A stretch of 64,000 nt of DNA from Cytobacillus purgationiresistens. GTDB taxonomy: Bacteria > Bacillota > Bacilli > Bacillales > Cytobacillaceae. Both the position numbers and the translations under genes were made by a program. Location: assembly GCF_030813235.1 (NCBI RefSeq), contig NZ_JAUSUB010000022.1:1-64000 (forward strand). The letters are read 5' to 3'. The notes below the pieces were generated by a model, which saw only the letters and a list, made by a program, of their open reading frames with translations, did not search any database and had not been told where the DNA came from. This document shows, one piece after another, positions 55,488-64,000 of the stretch; the stretch's first letter is position 1, and the number at the start of each line of letters is the position of its first letter.

Positions 55488-56615
55488 TTATACACCTGGA
55501 ACCCAGCCAGGTATACTCATAATCACTTTCCAAAGTGGATCTGGAATTACGAGCTCTTCCTGTTTGTCATGATCCAGCTTAGTTATCACTTCATCTTCTC
55601 TTCCCTCTGCAATCTTTTGCACCCAATCTGGATCGATTAGAAGTTCACGGCCTAAAGCAAGCAGCGGGACGTTTGTTTGATCCATTGCTTTTACGGCATC
55701 ATCAGGGTGATAAATGGCGCCGACACCAATTACAGGGACTTTATTGCCCACTAGCTCTAAAATCAGCTGCATTCTGGTACGCTCCATATCTTCGACCCCG
55801 CGCCTTGGTTTTGACCAAAAATCCTGGAGAGATACATGCAGATAATCAAGGTTTTTTTCAGAAAGAACACTTAAGAGTTCAAGTGTATCTGCCATTGTAA
55901 TGCCAGGTGTTTCCGCTTCTTCTGGAGAAAAGCGATAACCAACCATAAACGGACGCTGCGACTGTTCCGCAACTGCTTTTTGCACTTCATCAACGACTGC
56001 CAGCGGGAAAGCCATTCTTTTTTCTAAAGTGCCGCCCCACTCGTCAGATCGATTATTGGCATGCGGGGAGAAGAATTGTTGAATTAAATACCCATTTGCT
56101 CCATGAATTTCAACACCATCAAATCCTGCTTCTATTGCACGTCTTGTCGTATCGCCAAATGCTTTAATAATGTCTCTTATTTCATTATCCTGCAGCGGTA
56201 TTGGTTCCTGAGATCCACTGTTGCTGGATGGAACGGAGCTTGCTGAAACGATTTCTCCATTTGGAACGAGATGTGGCGGACATTCGCGGCCACCATGGAA
56301 AATCTGCAGAATTGCCTTTGCTCCTTCACCTTTAATGGCATCAGACAGCTGCTTAAGGCTGGGAGTAAATTCATCCCGATGTCCAGCAAACTCACCGGAA
56401 AACCCTTTTCCATTCTCCGATACGTAAGTACAAGCGGTAATCACCATGCCTACTCCGCTGGATCGACGTGCATAATAGGCTAATTCATCATCAGATACCG
56501 TTCCGTCTTCATTGGATGAATAATTCGTCATTGGCGCCATGACTAGACGATTTCTCAAGTCTACTCCATTTGAAAATTGAAATGAATTAAATAGCTGTTC
56601 AAACTTCTTGTTCAA
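55488..56615 (-). CDS. Old Yellow Enzyme-family NADH:flavin oxidoreductase
   Basis: 375 residues from TTG 56615, set by AAAGGGG 8 bases upstream; the frame extends 19 codons further but looks non-coding there. Motifs: RNRLVMAPMTNYSS (FMN), ILQIFHGGRE, FDGVEIHGANGYLIQQFF and RSDEWGGTLEKRMAF. It most resembles YqiG-type proteins. An FMN enzyme reducing activated double bonds with NAD(P)H; the natural substrate is unknown. Confidence 0.92.
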   Translation of the reverse strand: MNKKFEQLFNSFQFSNGVDLRNRLVMAPMTNYSSNEDGTVSDDELAYYARRSSGVGMVITACTYVSENGKGFSGEFAGHRDEFTPSLKQLSDAIKGEGAKAILQIFHGGRECPPHLVPNGEIVSASSVPSSNSGSQEPIPLQDNEIRDIIKAFGDTTRRAIEAGFDGVEIHGANGYLIQQFFSPHANNRSDEWGGTLEKRMAFPLAVVDEVQKAVAEQSQRPFMVGYRFSPEEAETPGITMADTLELLSVLSEKNLDYLHVSLQDFWSKPRRGVEDMERTRMQLILELVGNKVPVIGVGAIYHPDDAVKAMDQTNVPLLALGRELLIDPDWVQKIAEGREDEVITKLDHDKQEELVIPDPLWKVIMSIPGWVPGV

Positions 56616-56721
56616 GATGAAAACCCCTTTAGTTTGAGTTGTTTTTTTAATTGATGATCTTAATCGATACATTACAAGATAAAATATAGTAGAGGGAATA
56701 TCAAATATAATGCTTTTTGGG

Positions 56722-56757
56722 CAAAAAAACAGATGCTGACTGAGGCAGCATCTGTTC
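56722..56757 (-). terminator. Terminator of the small secreted gene pair
   Basis: ACAGATGCTG/CAGCATCTGT stem with TTTTTTTG on the minus strand. Confidence 0.88.
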
Positions 56758-56762
56758 CTAGT

Positions 56763-57089
56763 TTAATACATAGCAAACGGTGGATCGATTCCTATTACTG
56801 GTTGTCCATTTACAGTTAACCAAATGTAATAATGGTCAATTTCCTTTTTTAATACCTTTTCCAATTTGGCGATAACCGCCTCTTGAACATCAAATGTAAT
56901 TTTTGCAGTTTCTTCCCCTAATTCAACATTTTTCAACCCTAATATGTCTGCAATTTTTCTTGCATCCTCATAAGATACTTCTATGTATTTATCATACTCA
57001 GGTAAATACGCTGCTTCTGTTTGCTGTACTTGCACTGTAAGACTTGAAATAATCAAAAAAGCAGTTAAAAATAAAGTGATTTTCTTCAT
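56763..57089 (-). CDS. Small secreted protein of unknown function
   Basis: 108 residues from ATG 57089 (GAGGGGGG upstream; 6 codons into the open frame). A signal peptide ends near QQTEAA. The mature domain has EVSYEDARKIADILGLK, an LGEETAKITFDVQEAV strand, and ends in PVIGIDPPFAMY. No family is recognised. It directly follows the HD-GYP gene on the same strand. Confidence 0.65.
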   Translation of the reverse strand: MKKITLFLTAFLIISSLTVQVQQTEAAYLPEYDKYIEVSYEDARKIADILGLKNVELGEETAKITFDVQEAVIAKLEKVLKKEIDHYYIWLTVNGQPVIGIDPPFAMY

Positions 57090-57103
57090 TGGTATTTCCC
57101 CCC

Positions 57104-58000
57104 TCATAATATAATTTTATTTTTAAGCGCTAAGAACACATCTACAACTTGTGGATTGTACATCGTCCCTCTGCACCTTAAAATCTCGTTAAACGCTACT
57201 TCTTTTGCTCTAGCTTTTTGGTAAATACGATTCGAGGTCATTGCATCATATGAATCTACTACAGATATAATGGCAGCTTCAGTTAGAATATTATCTCCTT
57301 CTAAACCATATGGATAGCCCTTTCCATCGTATCTTTCGTGATGCTGTTCGACTACCTTGCCTGCTTCCTTTAAAAATGGAAGGCCGATATTCTCCAGCAA
57401 TTCTCTTCCATATCGGGAATGCTGCTTCATGATCATCCATTCATCGGATGTGAGTTTTCCTGGTTTCTGAAGTATTTCCAGGGGGATTTTCAGCTTTCCA
57501 ACATCATGTAGAAACGATGCAATATTTAAACTTTTCAATCGTTTCTTTTCTAAGCCCATTTCTTCTCCTACCATCATGGACAATTTATTGATTCTTTGGC
57601 AATGGTCGACAGTGTATCCGTCTTTTTCCTCAATTGCTACTGACAAATCCATTAATTCTTTAGTGGCTTTACTATAATAATGAAATACAGGTTGGGAAGT
57701 AACGTAAAGAAACTCTGTTTCACCTATAGATTTAAAAATATAATGTTCAGTAATCGGATGCTTATGAAAGGAGTCACCCGCCTTAAAACTTTCTCCCTCA
57801 TATGGAAGGGTTAATTCTCCAGATAAAATATGTAGAAACTCTAATGAATCCCATCCCTCTTCAGGCTCAATTCCCCACATCGTTTCAGGTTCAAGTCTAT
57901 GATAAATAACCTCAGTCCCGTCCCCAGATGCGACTAAGGAGATTTGCAATCCCTTCATATAGACCGTTTCAATGAAACTCTCTTCATTTATCATGGCCAC
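57104..58000 (-). CDS. Cupin-HD-GYP domain protein
   Basis: About 298 residues from GTG 58000 (AGAGG 8 bases upstream) or ATG 57994; the frame is open further. Residues 40-110 look like a small cupin barrel (LEFLHILSGELTLPYEGESF, GDSFHKHPITEHY). The rest is an HD-GYP phosphohydrolase: HDVGK, KQHSRYGRELL, HHERYDGKGYP and SVVDSYDAMTSNR. HD-GYP proteins often cleave cyclic-di-GMP. No membrane segment or receiver is seen, so a ligand bound to the cupin may control it. Confidence 0.85.
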   Translation of the reverse strand: MAMINEESFIETVYMKGLQISLVASGDGTEVIYHRLEPETMWGIEPEEGWDSLEFLHILSGELTLPYEGESFKAGDSFHKHPITEHYIFKSIGETEFLYVTSQPVFHYYSKATKELMDLSVAIEEKDGYTVDHCQRINKLSMMVGEEMGLEKKRLKSLNIASFLHDVGKLKIPLEILQKPGKLTSDEWMIMKQHSRYGRELLENIGLPFLKEAGKVVEQHHERYDGKGYPYGLEGDNILTEAAIISVVDSYDAMTSNRIYQKARAKEVAFNEILRCRGTMYNPQVVDVFLALKNKIIL

Positions 58001-58117
58001 TTCATAAACCTCTTTCTGTAATGTTCTCAATCTAGTAAACATGAAAAAATAGTATAAAAGTCGACAAAATGTCGCATATATATACATTTTATTATAATAT
58101 TTTCCACAATTCCACAT

Positions 58118-58531
58118 TTAATTCACTTAAGACCTATATTTATTTCGTCCATTATAATAAAAAAAGGACTATTAACTTATAAACAAGACGCGAGATTGCT
58201 ATACCAAAGGACTCATAATCTAGAAGCGAAAAGGCATATATAACTTATACATTTAATTACTATATAAGTATAAAAAAAGAAGGCAAATTAACAATATGAA
58301 AAAAAGTGGTAATTATTCGATTTTCCTATGAAGTTTCCGTCCCCTGCCATAGAGCGATTGATTGAATTAGCTAGAATAATTGAAGCATTCTTTTCTTTGC
58401 AATCTTTTTTTTATCCATTTATGTTCCGCCTTTTGTTCGGAATTTTCTAACTCAAATTGGTTTTATTCATAAGAAATATTTGTGTCAGTTCTATTCGTCG
58501 TACACTATCTGCATAAAGTTTTATATAAAAC
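58118..58531. other. AT-rich intergenic region without genes
   Basis: About 410 bases. I see no reading frame with a ribosome site, no hairpins of note and no RNA gene. Presumably the HD-GYP promoter lies at its left end. Confidence 0.5.
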
Positions 58532-58558
58532 AAAAAAAGCACTAATCAGTGCTTTTTT
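58532..58558 (-). terminator. Terminator containing the stop codon of the next gene
   Basis: AAAAAAAGCACT/AGTGCTTTTTTT with a 4-base loop. The stop codon (TGA, 58546-58548) lies in the loop. Confidence 0.85.
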
Positions 58559-58770
58559 TGCATTTCACTTTCCTCAGTGCTGCTTTGCTGTTGCAATGAC
58601 CTAATCATCTTAACTAACACAATGGTTCCTGCTACATTGAGAATCATACTGCCAACCAGCAATAGAATCGCCAAAATAGGTGACATTGGAAACTTAAACG
58701 ACAGGTATAACGAGATAATCCCTAAGAAGATAAGGATGAAGCCTGTATTTTTCTTTTTCAATTCATGCAC
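58546..58770 (-). CDS. Two-helix small membrane protein
   Basis: 74 residues. Two hydrophobic helices (TGFILIFLGIISLYLSF and ILAILLLVGSMILNVAGTIV), then a basic/acidic tail. GGGCGG precedes the ATG. No family recognised; it could be a small stress or envelope protein. Confidence 0.65.
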   Translation of the reverse strand: MHELKKKNTGFILIFLGIISLYLSFKFPMSPILAILLLVGSMILNVAGTIVLVKMIRSLQQQSSTEESEMQKKH

Positions 58771-58841
58771 CGCCCTATACTATCATTCCTTTTACTATTG
58801 TAATGAAGAGAAAACCCGCAGTCAATTGACTGCAGGTACTT

Positions 58842-59516
58842 TTAATTAAATGGATTTTTCCATTCCATTAATACACCATAGTTATGGGACTCTTCATCCT
58901 CAAGATATTCTTTAGCTATCGCAATTGGCATACGTCCACACCTCAGCAGAAAAGTTAATACTGGGTCTCTTCGTTCTCCATTCACTACAGATGCCACATA
59001 CGCTTCTGGCGATACGGATTTTACAACGTTATGATAACCTGGCATTCTGCCGCCGCCAAGTAGTCTTTCCAGTCCTAGTTGTATGACAACTTGATACATA
59101 GCCTGCATAAGCATCTTACCCAATCCAAGCTTACGGTATTTTGGTCTGATCGCGATATCTACTATATACAATGTATTTCCATGTGGATTGTGAGTACGAA
59201 TAAATCCATTATCGGTCATTTCTTTCCAAGTGTGAATGGGGTGCATTGGATTAAAATCCACACACAAGCCAGTCAGTGAACCGGCAAGCTTACCATCTAT
59301 TTCGATGCATAATGCACCTTCTTGAAATAATGCAACATGATTGGACAGCTGCTCTTCATTCCACCATAAATCCGATGAAAAAGGAGGAGGAAAGCATTCC
59401 GCTTGAATTTCAATCAAGTCTTTAAAGTCTGTTTGCTGATAGTTTCTAATGACAGCTGGTACTGGCTTATCCTCATGAAACACAGAAAATTCATGGCGAT
59501 ACATTTGCTTATCCAT
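58842..59516 (-). CDS. GNAT-family acetyltransferase, partner of the nitrilase
   Basis: 224 residues from ATG 59516, which overlaps the nitrilase stop by 8 bases; the open frame extends to 59600. Acetyl-CoA motif: IVDIAIRPKYRKLGLGKMLM with the GLG loop. A helical C-terminal extension carries GGGRMPGYHNV, typical of the GNAT domain fused to nitrilases in YhcX-type proteins. Here the two domains are separate genes. Confidence 0.85.
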   Translation of the reverse strand: MDKQMYRHEFSVFHEDKPVPAVIRNYQQTDFKDLIEIQAECFPPPFSSDLWWNEEQLSNHVALFQEGALCIEIDGKLAGSLTGLCVDFNPMHPIHTWKEMTDNGFIRTHNPHGNTLYIVDIAIRPKYRKLGLGKMLMQAMYQVVIQLGLERLLGGGRMPGYHNVVKSVSPEAYVASVVNGERRDPVLTFLLRCGRMPIAIAKEYLEDEESHNYGVLMEWKNPFN

Positions 59517-60384
59517 CAATATTTTCTTTCTCCCAATCGGTGTATAGATCGACTCTGCGATCACGCCAAGTGGTGACAGAGCCTTTTTCACGCACTTCAT
59601 ATAAAAGGTTTAGGTCAAGGTCGGCAGTAATAATCATATCATCGTTTAATTCCCCTTCTGCCATAATTCCTTTTGGAGGGAAGGGAATATCATTTGGGGT
59701 AATCACAGCCGCCTGTCCAAAGTTAGCACGCATAAAGTCAACAGTAGGAAGTGAGCCAATTGTTCCTGTGACTACGACATACACCTGATTCTCGATTGCT
59801 CTTGCATGAGAAGTGTAGCGAACGCGATGGAAGCCATGGCGATCGTCTGTGCAAGATGGACAGAAAATCACATCTGCTCCTTTCGCCTTAGCCATTCTTA
59901 CGATCTCAGGAAATTCAATATCGTAACATGTTAAAATGGCAATCTTCCCTTTATCGGTATCAAAAATCTGCAAGTCTTCCCCTGGTGACATATTCCACTC
60001 ATATACTTCGGTTGGTGTGATATGGAGTTTAGCTTGTTCCCCAATTCTCCCATCTGGATAGAAAAGGTGGGACACATTGTATAGCTTGCCGTCTCTATTA
60101 ATTACATGGGTACCGCCAATAATATGCATCCCCGTTTCAACAGCAAGTCCCGTAAATAATTGTCTATATTGATCTGTAAATCCAGGCAGTTCGTTGATAG
60201 TTAGACTTGTTCCTTGTTCACTGCCAATTGATAACAGCTGCGTTGTAAAAAACTCTGGGAAAAGAACAAACTCTGAACCAAACTCCTGCGCGGTTTTAAT
60301 ATAATGTTCACACTGCTTTGCAAAATCTTCAAACGAACGGATGGTGTGCAAGTGATACTGCACACTTGAAACTCTCATTTTCAT
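59509..60384 (-). CDS. Carbon-nitrogen hydrolase (nitrilase superfamily)
   Basis: 291 residues from ATG 60384 (GAGGGGG 6 bases upstream). Catalytic triad: Glu in LFPEFFT, Lys in EQAKLHITPTE, Cys in AILTCYDIEFPE. Amide-cleaving member of the superfamily (Nit/YhcX-like), probably cytosolic. It shares a transcript and overlapping ends with the GNAT gene, so both likely act on one nitrogen-containing metabolite. Confidence 0.9.
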   Translation of the reverse strand: MKMRVSSVQYHLHTIRSFEDFAKQCEHYIKTAQEFGSEFVLFPEFFTTQLLSIGSEQGTSLTINELPGFTDQYRQLFTGLAVETGMHIIGGTHVINRDGKLYNVSHLFYPDGRIGEQAKLHITPTEVYEWNMSPGEDLQIFDTDKGKIAILTCYDIEFPEIVRMAKAKGADVIFCPSCTDDRHGFHRVRYTSHARAIENQVYVVVTGTIGSLPTVDFMRANFGQAAVITPNDIPFPPKGIMAEGELNDDMIITADLDLNLLYEVREKGSVTTWRDRRVDLYTDWEKENIDG

Positions 60385-60438
60385 CGTCATCCCCCTCACT
60401 TTACATAAAAAGTCTCCTAGATGAAGGTGCTAGGCCTA

Positions 60439-60468
60439 GGATAGGCTGCCACCTGGCAAGCCTTATCC
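60439..60468 (-). terminator. Hairpin after the ABC exporter gene
   Basis: GGATAGGCTGCC pairs with GGCAAGCCTTATCC with one bulge; no strong T run, so it may be a weak terminator or processing stem. Confidence 0.45.
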
Positions 60469-60545
60469 CCCTAAGATTATCAATGATTTTCACATAATAT
60501 ACAACCGTTTTTTCTTAAATAAATAAATGGGTTTTTCTGTTAGTA

Positions 60546-62264
60546 TTAAGCTTTTTGAAATTGAACTTGGTGGAGATTTGCAAAAATGCCGCCGTGTTCA
60601 ATTAAATCAGCATGCGTCCCCTCTTCTGCAATCCCATCCTCAGTTACAACCATGATTGTATCCGCATTCCTTATGGTTGCTAATCGGTGAGCAATTACTA
60701 AAGTGGTACGGTCCTTTGCCAATTCTGTTAGAGCTATTTGAATAATTTTCTCAGTTTCTGTATCCAATGCTGATGTTGCTTCATCGAGGATAAGGATAGG
60801 CGGGTTCTTTAAGAACATCCGGGCAATCGCAATTCTTTGCTTTTGTCCGCCTGATAGTTTAAGCCCTCTTTCCCCTATTTGTGTTTCATATCCGTGCGGC
60901 AATGATTCTATAAAACTCACAAGATGCGCTCGTCTTGCAGCATCCTCAATTTGTTCATCAGTCGCATCTAGCATTCCATAGGCGATATTCTCTTTTAATG
61001 TTCCAGTAAATAAGAAAACGTCTTGTTGGACAATCCCAATTTGTGAACGTAATGAGTGTTTAGTCATATCTCTTACATCTATGCCATCAATCGTGATTTG
61101 ACCTTCGTTTACATCATAAAATCTCGGTATTAAAGAACAAATAGTTGATTTCCCTGCTCCAGAAGGACCGACAAACGCAACCGTTTCACCCGATTTAATT
61201 TTCAAGTCAATATTGTTCAATACGGATTTATGTTCATCATAGCTAAATGAAACTTCCTTGAATTGTATATCTCCACGTAGCGATGATACTTCAACTGCGT
61301 CCTCTTTATCCACTACTTCAGGCTGAGTATCAAGCATTTCGGTAAAACGCTTGAAGCCAGCCATCCCTTTCGGATACAGCTCCATTAATGCACTGATCTT
61401 ATCAATCGGCTTTAACAGCACATTGGCATAAAGTACAAACGCAACAAGTTCGCCTGGTTTTAATTCGTTATTAAATGCCAGCCATGATCCATAAACGAGA
61501 ATGGCAAGGATTAAAACCCTCGTCAGAAAAAACACACCTGAAATCGTGGTGCTCATCACTTTATACCCTTTTAATTTTGCCCCGCGGAAATTGCGGTTAT
61601 CTTTATTAAAACGTTCAATTTCAAACTTTTCATTTGTAAATGATTGAACCACACGTGCACCAGACACACTGTCCTCTACACGTCCATTCACATCTGCAAT
61701 ATCACTGTACATCTTTCTCCACGCTTTGTTCATAGCCTTGTTGCAATAGGCAATGAGCCAAACAAGGAAAGGGACGATAAAGATGGCCACTAAAGCAAGC
61801 TTTACGTTGATGGTCAGCATAATCCAGAATGCGCCAATAAACGTCATGACTGCGATAAATAAATCCTCTGGACCATGATGTGCCAGTTCACCAATATCCA
61901 TCAGATCATTGGTTGTCCGGCTCATAATATGGCCTGTCTTCGTATTATCAAAGAAACGGAAGGATTGGCTTTGAACATGCGTGAACAATTCTTGTCTCAT
62001 ATCTGTTTCGATATTGATTCCTAACTTATGCCCCCAATAGTTCACCACAAATTGCATCCCCGTACTCACCATATATAGTGCCAGTAACCCAGCACTGACA
62101 GATACAATCATTGACCAATTACTAGAAGGCAAAAGATCATCTACAAACCACTGTACAGCCAATGGAAAAGCAAGCTCCAGCAAAGCAACGGCGATGGCAC
62201 AGCTAAAATCAATAATAAATAAACGCTTATGAGGCCTGTAATAACTGAAAAACCGTTTAATCAT
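60546..62264 (-). CDS. ABC-type multidrug/lipid exporter half-transporter
   Basis: 572 residues. The membrane domain (residues 1-310) has six helices, then the ATPase: Walker A GPSGAGKST, Q-loop IVQQDVFLF, signature LSGGQKQRIAIARM, Walker B ILILDEATSALD, H-loop IAHRLATIRNADT. It works as a homodimer or with another half, and exports hydrophobic drugs or lipids. Resembles YfiB/YknU-type proteins. Monocistronic. Confidence 0.93.
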   Translation of the reverse strand: MIKRFFSYYRPHKRLFIIDFSCAIAVALLELAFPLAVQWFVDDLLPSSNWSMIVSVSAGLLALYMVSTGMQFVVNYWGHKLGINIETDMRQELFTHVQSQSFRFFDNTKTGHIMSRTTNDLMDIGELAHHGPEDLFIAVMTFIGAFWIMLTINVKLALVAIFIVPFLVWLIAYCNKAMNKAWRKMYSDIADVNGRVEDSVSGARVVQSFTNEKFEIERFNKDNRNFRGAKLKGYKVMSTTISGVFFLTRVLILAILVYGSWLAFNNELKPGELVAFVLYANVLLKPIDKISALMELYPKGMAGFKRFTEMLDTQPEVVDKEDAVEVSSLRGDIQFKEVSFSYDEHKSVLNNIDLKIKSGETVAFVGPSGAGKSTICSLIPRFYDVNEGQITIDGIDVRDMTKHSLRSQIGIVQQDVFLFTGTLKENIAYGMLDATDEQIEDAARRAHLVSFIESLPHGYETQIGERGLKLSGGQKQRIAIARMFLKNPPILILDEATSALDTETEKIIQIALTELAKDRTTLVIAHRLATIRNADTIMVVTEDGIAEEGTHADLIEHGGIFANLHQVQFQKA

Positions 62265-62492
62265 ATTATTCTCCTATTCTGTCTATTCAAACTATGAAAT
62301 ATACTTTGGATTATATGCCTCTCAGTAATTAGAAACAAGGGATTTTTGCAAAAAAATGCTGGTTTGGAATCAATTGTATTGGATTTTGTAAGAAACGAAA
62401 TGATAACATACCCCATCAAAAAGTTAAAGCATCTCATAATTTGAGCGTATCGGATAACCCTAAGCTGTCTCCAAAGTCTAATATTAGAAGCT

Positions 62493-62540
62493 CAAAAAAA
62501 AACCAAGAATGCTGCTAAACAACATTCTTGGTTTTTTAAT
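62493..62540 (-). terminator. Terminator of the GH3 gene
   Basis: AAAAAACCAAGAATG/CATTCTTGGTTTTTT stem with 11-base loop; functional on either strand. Confidence 0.9.
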
Positions 62541-62581
62541 TACAACTCTCCGAATAAATTACCCCTTTGGATAAAGTCCCT

Positions 62582-64000
62582 TTAATAGGACAATCCGTAT
62601 CCAAAATCGTATAGTATCTCTCCATCCGTACCAGGAATAGCAACAGGGAGTTTTCCCGACGGATTCAATTGACCAAATAATACTGCAGCAGTAGCTTTAA
62701 AATTGGCTTCAGTATAGCCAAATTGTGCAATAAAAGCTTCAACATCTGGAAAAGCCATGATATCATACGGATTTTGTATTGCAATCACAACAGTTGGTGC
62801 CTTAGTATTTTTAATCGCTTCATTAATCAACTGCATTTGCGGATTGCTACTGGATCGATCTTGTTTATAGCTCGTATGCGAAGCAATCACAACAGCAACT
62901 GCTCTTTTAAGAGCTTCCCTATCCTCGATAGAAAGGTCATAAGGCTTCTCTGCCTCTATGACTGTTATTTTCGAATCATATTTTTCCATTTGATCTTTCA
63001 GCATTGGCAAAAAGGTTTTCCCTACAACTACAATTTCCTTATCTTCCATATGCAATAGTGGTAAAACCCCTTCATTTTTCACGAGTGTTACACCTCGTTC
63101 TGCCGCTTTCGCCTCGATATTTTGATGAGCAGTTGAGCGAATACCGTGTTTTGCTTTCTCTATTTTTGTTTTGATTGAGGCAGGATGCTCTTCCTTTAAA
63201 ATGCCTCGCTTCACTTTTAAAGCTAGAATTCTTTCAACCGATTCGTCGATTCTTTCCATTGGAATTTCTCCATTTTTAACAGCAGCGTACAGTCCATTTG
63301 CCACCTCTTCTATTCCGACTGGCATAAGAAGTATATCTGCTCCTGCTTTAACAGCACGAACAGCTGAATCTAATGGAGAAAAGTGCTCAGCAATGGCATT
63401 CATATTTAACGCATCCGTAGTAATGACACCGGTATATCCCATGTCTTCTCTCATTAGCTCAGTTAATATCCTAAAGGATAAAGTTGCAGGAACATATATT
63501 TCTTCTCCTGATTTTGCTGACTTTATTTTCGTTGAGTCTATCTTTGGATAAGTAATATGCGCTGTCATGATCGCATCAATCTCTTTTTTCATAAGACTCT
63601 GAAAGGGTGGCAGCTCAATTTTATTGAGACGTGTTTGATCGTGGTTTACTGCAGGAAGTCCTAAATGTGAATCGGTTACAGTATCCCCATGCCCTGGGAA
63701 ATGTTTAGCTGTTGCAGCAACCCCTGAGGCTTGAAGACCTCTAGTAAACGCCTCACCCATTTCCGCTACCAATGCTGACTCAGAACCAAATGAACGCAAT
63801 CCGATCACTGGATTATCGGGGTTATTATTGACATCCAAAATAGGGGCGAAATCCATATTTATCCCTAAAAGAGCCAGCTCTTCTCCTATCGTTCTCCCTA
63901 CCCCTTCTGTCAATTGATCATCCCGCGCTGCACCCAATGCCATATTCCCCGGCATAGCTGTAGCAAATGGCAGACGATTAATGACGCCTCCTTCTTGATC
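62582..64000 (-). CDS. Glycoside hydrolase family 3 beta-N-acetylhexosaminidase, 5' end cut by window
   Basis: 473 codons visible; the reading frame runs off the window, its first residues being DQEGGVINRLPF. The GH3 barrel has KHFPGHGDTVTDSHLG (acid/base His-Asp dyad of the NagZ subfamily), then ITTDALNMNAI with nucleophile Asp. The C-terminal alpha/beta domain ends DFGYGLSY. It recycles peptidoglycan by releasing N-acetylglucosamine. Since the start is missing, I cannot say whether it is secreted. Confidence 0.92.
   Translation of the reverse strand, partial: DQEGGVINRLPFATAMPGNMALGAARDDQLTEGVGRTIGEELALLGINMDFAPILDVNNNPDNPVIGLRSFGSESALVAEMGEAFTRGLQASGVAATAKHFPGHGDTVTDSHLGLPAVNHDQTRLNKIELPPFQSLMKKEIDAIMTAHITYPKIDSTKIKSAKSGEEIYVPATLSFRILTELMREDMGYTGVITTDALNMNAIAEHFSPLDSAVRAVKAGADILLMPVGIEEVANGLYAAVKNGEIPMERIDESVERILALKVKRGILKEEHPASIKTKIEKAKHGIRSTAHQNIEAKAAERGVTLVKNEGVLPLLHMEDKEIVVVGKTFLPMLKDQMEKYDSKITVIEAEKPYDLSIEDREALKRAVAVVIASHTSYKQDRSSSNPQMQLINEAIKNTKAPTVVIAIQNPYDIMAFPDVEAFIAQFGYTEANFKATAAVLFGQLNPSGKLPVAIPGTDGEILYDFGYGLSY

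Noticed and set aside
58118..58531. Possible small RNA in the gap upstream of the HD-GYP gene
   Set aside because: No stable hairpin, promoter pair or terminator was seen to delimit one.

Overview
The window looks like a chromosomal segment of a low-GC, spore-former-type Bacillaceae bacterium. Strong AGGAGG-type ribosome sites, frequent TTG/GTG starts, sortase-free lipoproteins with lipoboxes, a Fur-boxed siderophore operon, a CwlO-like NlpC/P60 hydrolase, a YtrA-type GntR/ABC operon, DUF421/YetF, PssA and an OFA-type transporter all point there. I see no rRNA, tRNA or CRISPR array. Most genes lie on the minus strand, in short operons closed by clear intrinsic terminators.

Layout. 1-1.6 kb is an IS231-like (IS4 family) accessory patch. 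It holds the N-terminus of a transposase, a secreted protein with a 35-residue membrane peptide, a 78-bp solo mini-element with IS231-type ends, and the tail of a decayed MFS transporter. 1.87-6.0 kb is a Fur-boxed siderophore ABC uptake operon (binding lipoprotein, two permeases, ATPase). 6.5-12.7 kb is a loose set of small genes: a broken tandem paralog pair, two enzymes, a Cys-rich pentapeptide protein, DinB, DUF169, GIY-YIG and isochorismatase. It ends in a seven-copy 52-bp repeat array next to pssA. 13.6-18.7 kb is a four-gene acyl-CoA operon (dehydrogenase, thiolase, acyl-CoA synthetase, family III CoA-transferase). 19.6-20.3 kb is a short-chain dehydrogenase broken by a frameshift at a perfect 15-bp inverted repeat. 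22.3-26.1 kb is a GntR/ABC/large permease/ECF sigma operon.

29.2-40.1 kb is a coherent glycolate/glyoxylate locus: LctP/GlcA-type permease, IclR regulator, FAH-family enzyme, malate synthase G, three GlcD/GlcF/GlcE-like glycolate oxidase subunits and a FadR-type GntR regulator. The inferred route is uptake of glycolate (or lactate), oxidation to glyoxylate, and condensation with acetyl-CoA to malate. 40.3-47.7 kb holds a decayed NERD/zinc-ribbon nuclease, a CwlO-like cell wall hydrolase, an SNF2 helicase, a GNAT and a decayed peptidase-G2 structural protein. 48.3-53.1 kb contains a FdhF/YdeP molybdoenzyme, DUF2294 and an OFA-family MFS transporter. A tandem array of five 125-bp hairpin units sits directly upstream of the YdeP ribosome site. 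53.5-64 kb has housekeeping and envelope genes: an Old Yellow Enzyme homologue, a cupin/HD-GYP protein, a nitrilase and GNAT pair that overlap, an ABC exporter and a GH3 hexosaminidase cut by the window end.

The most unusual items are the five-unit 125-bp array in the YdeP leader, the frameshift at a perfected palindrome in the dehydrogenase, the 52-bp array, paired palindromic operator-like sites at 31.07 kb and 54.65/54.77 kb, and a run of six decayed genes. I did not find a complete, clearly new defence or mobile system.
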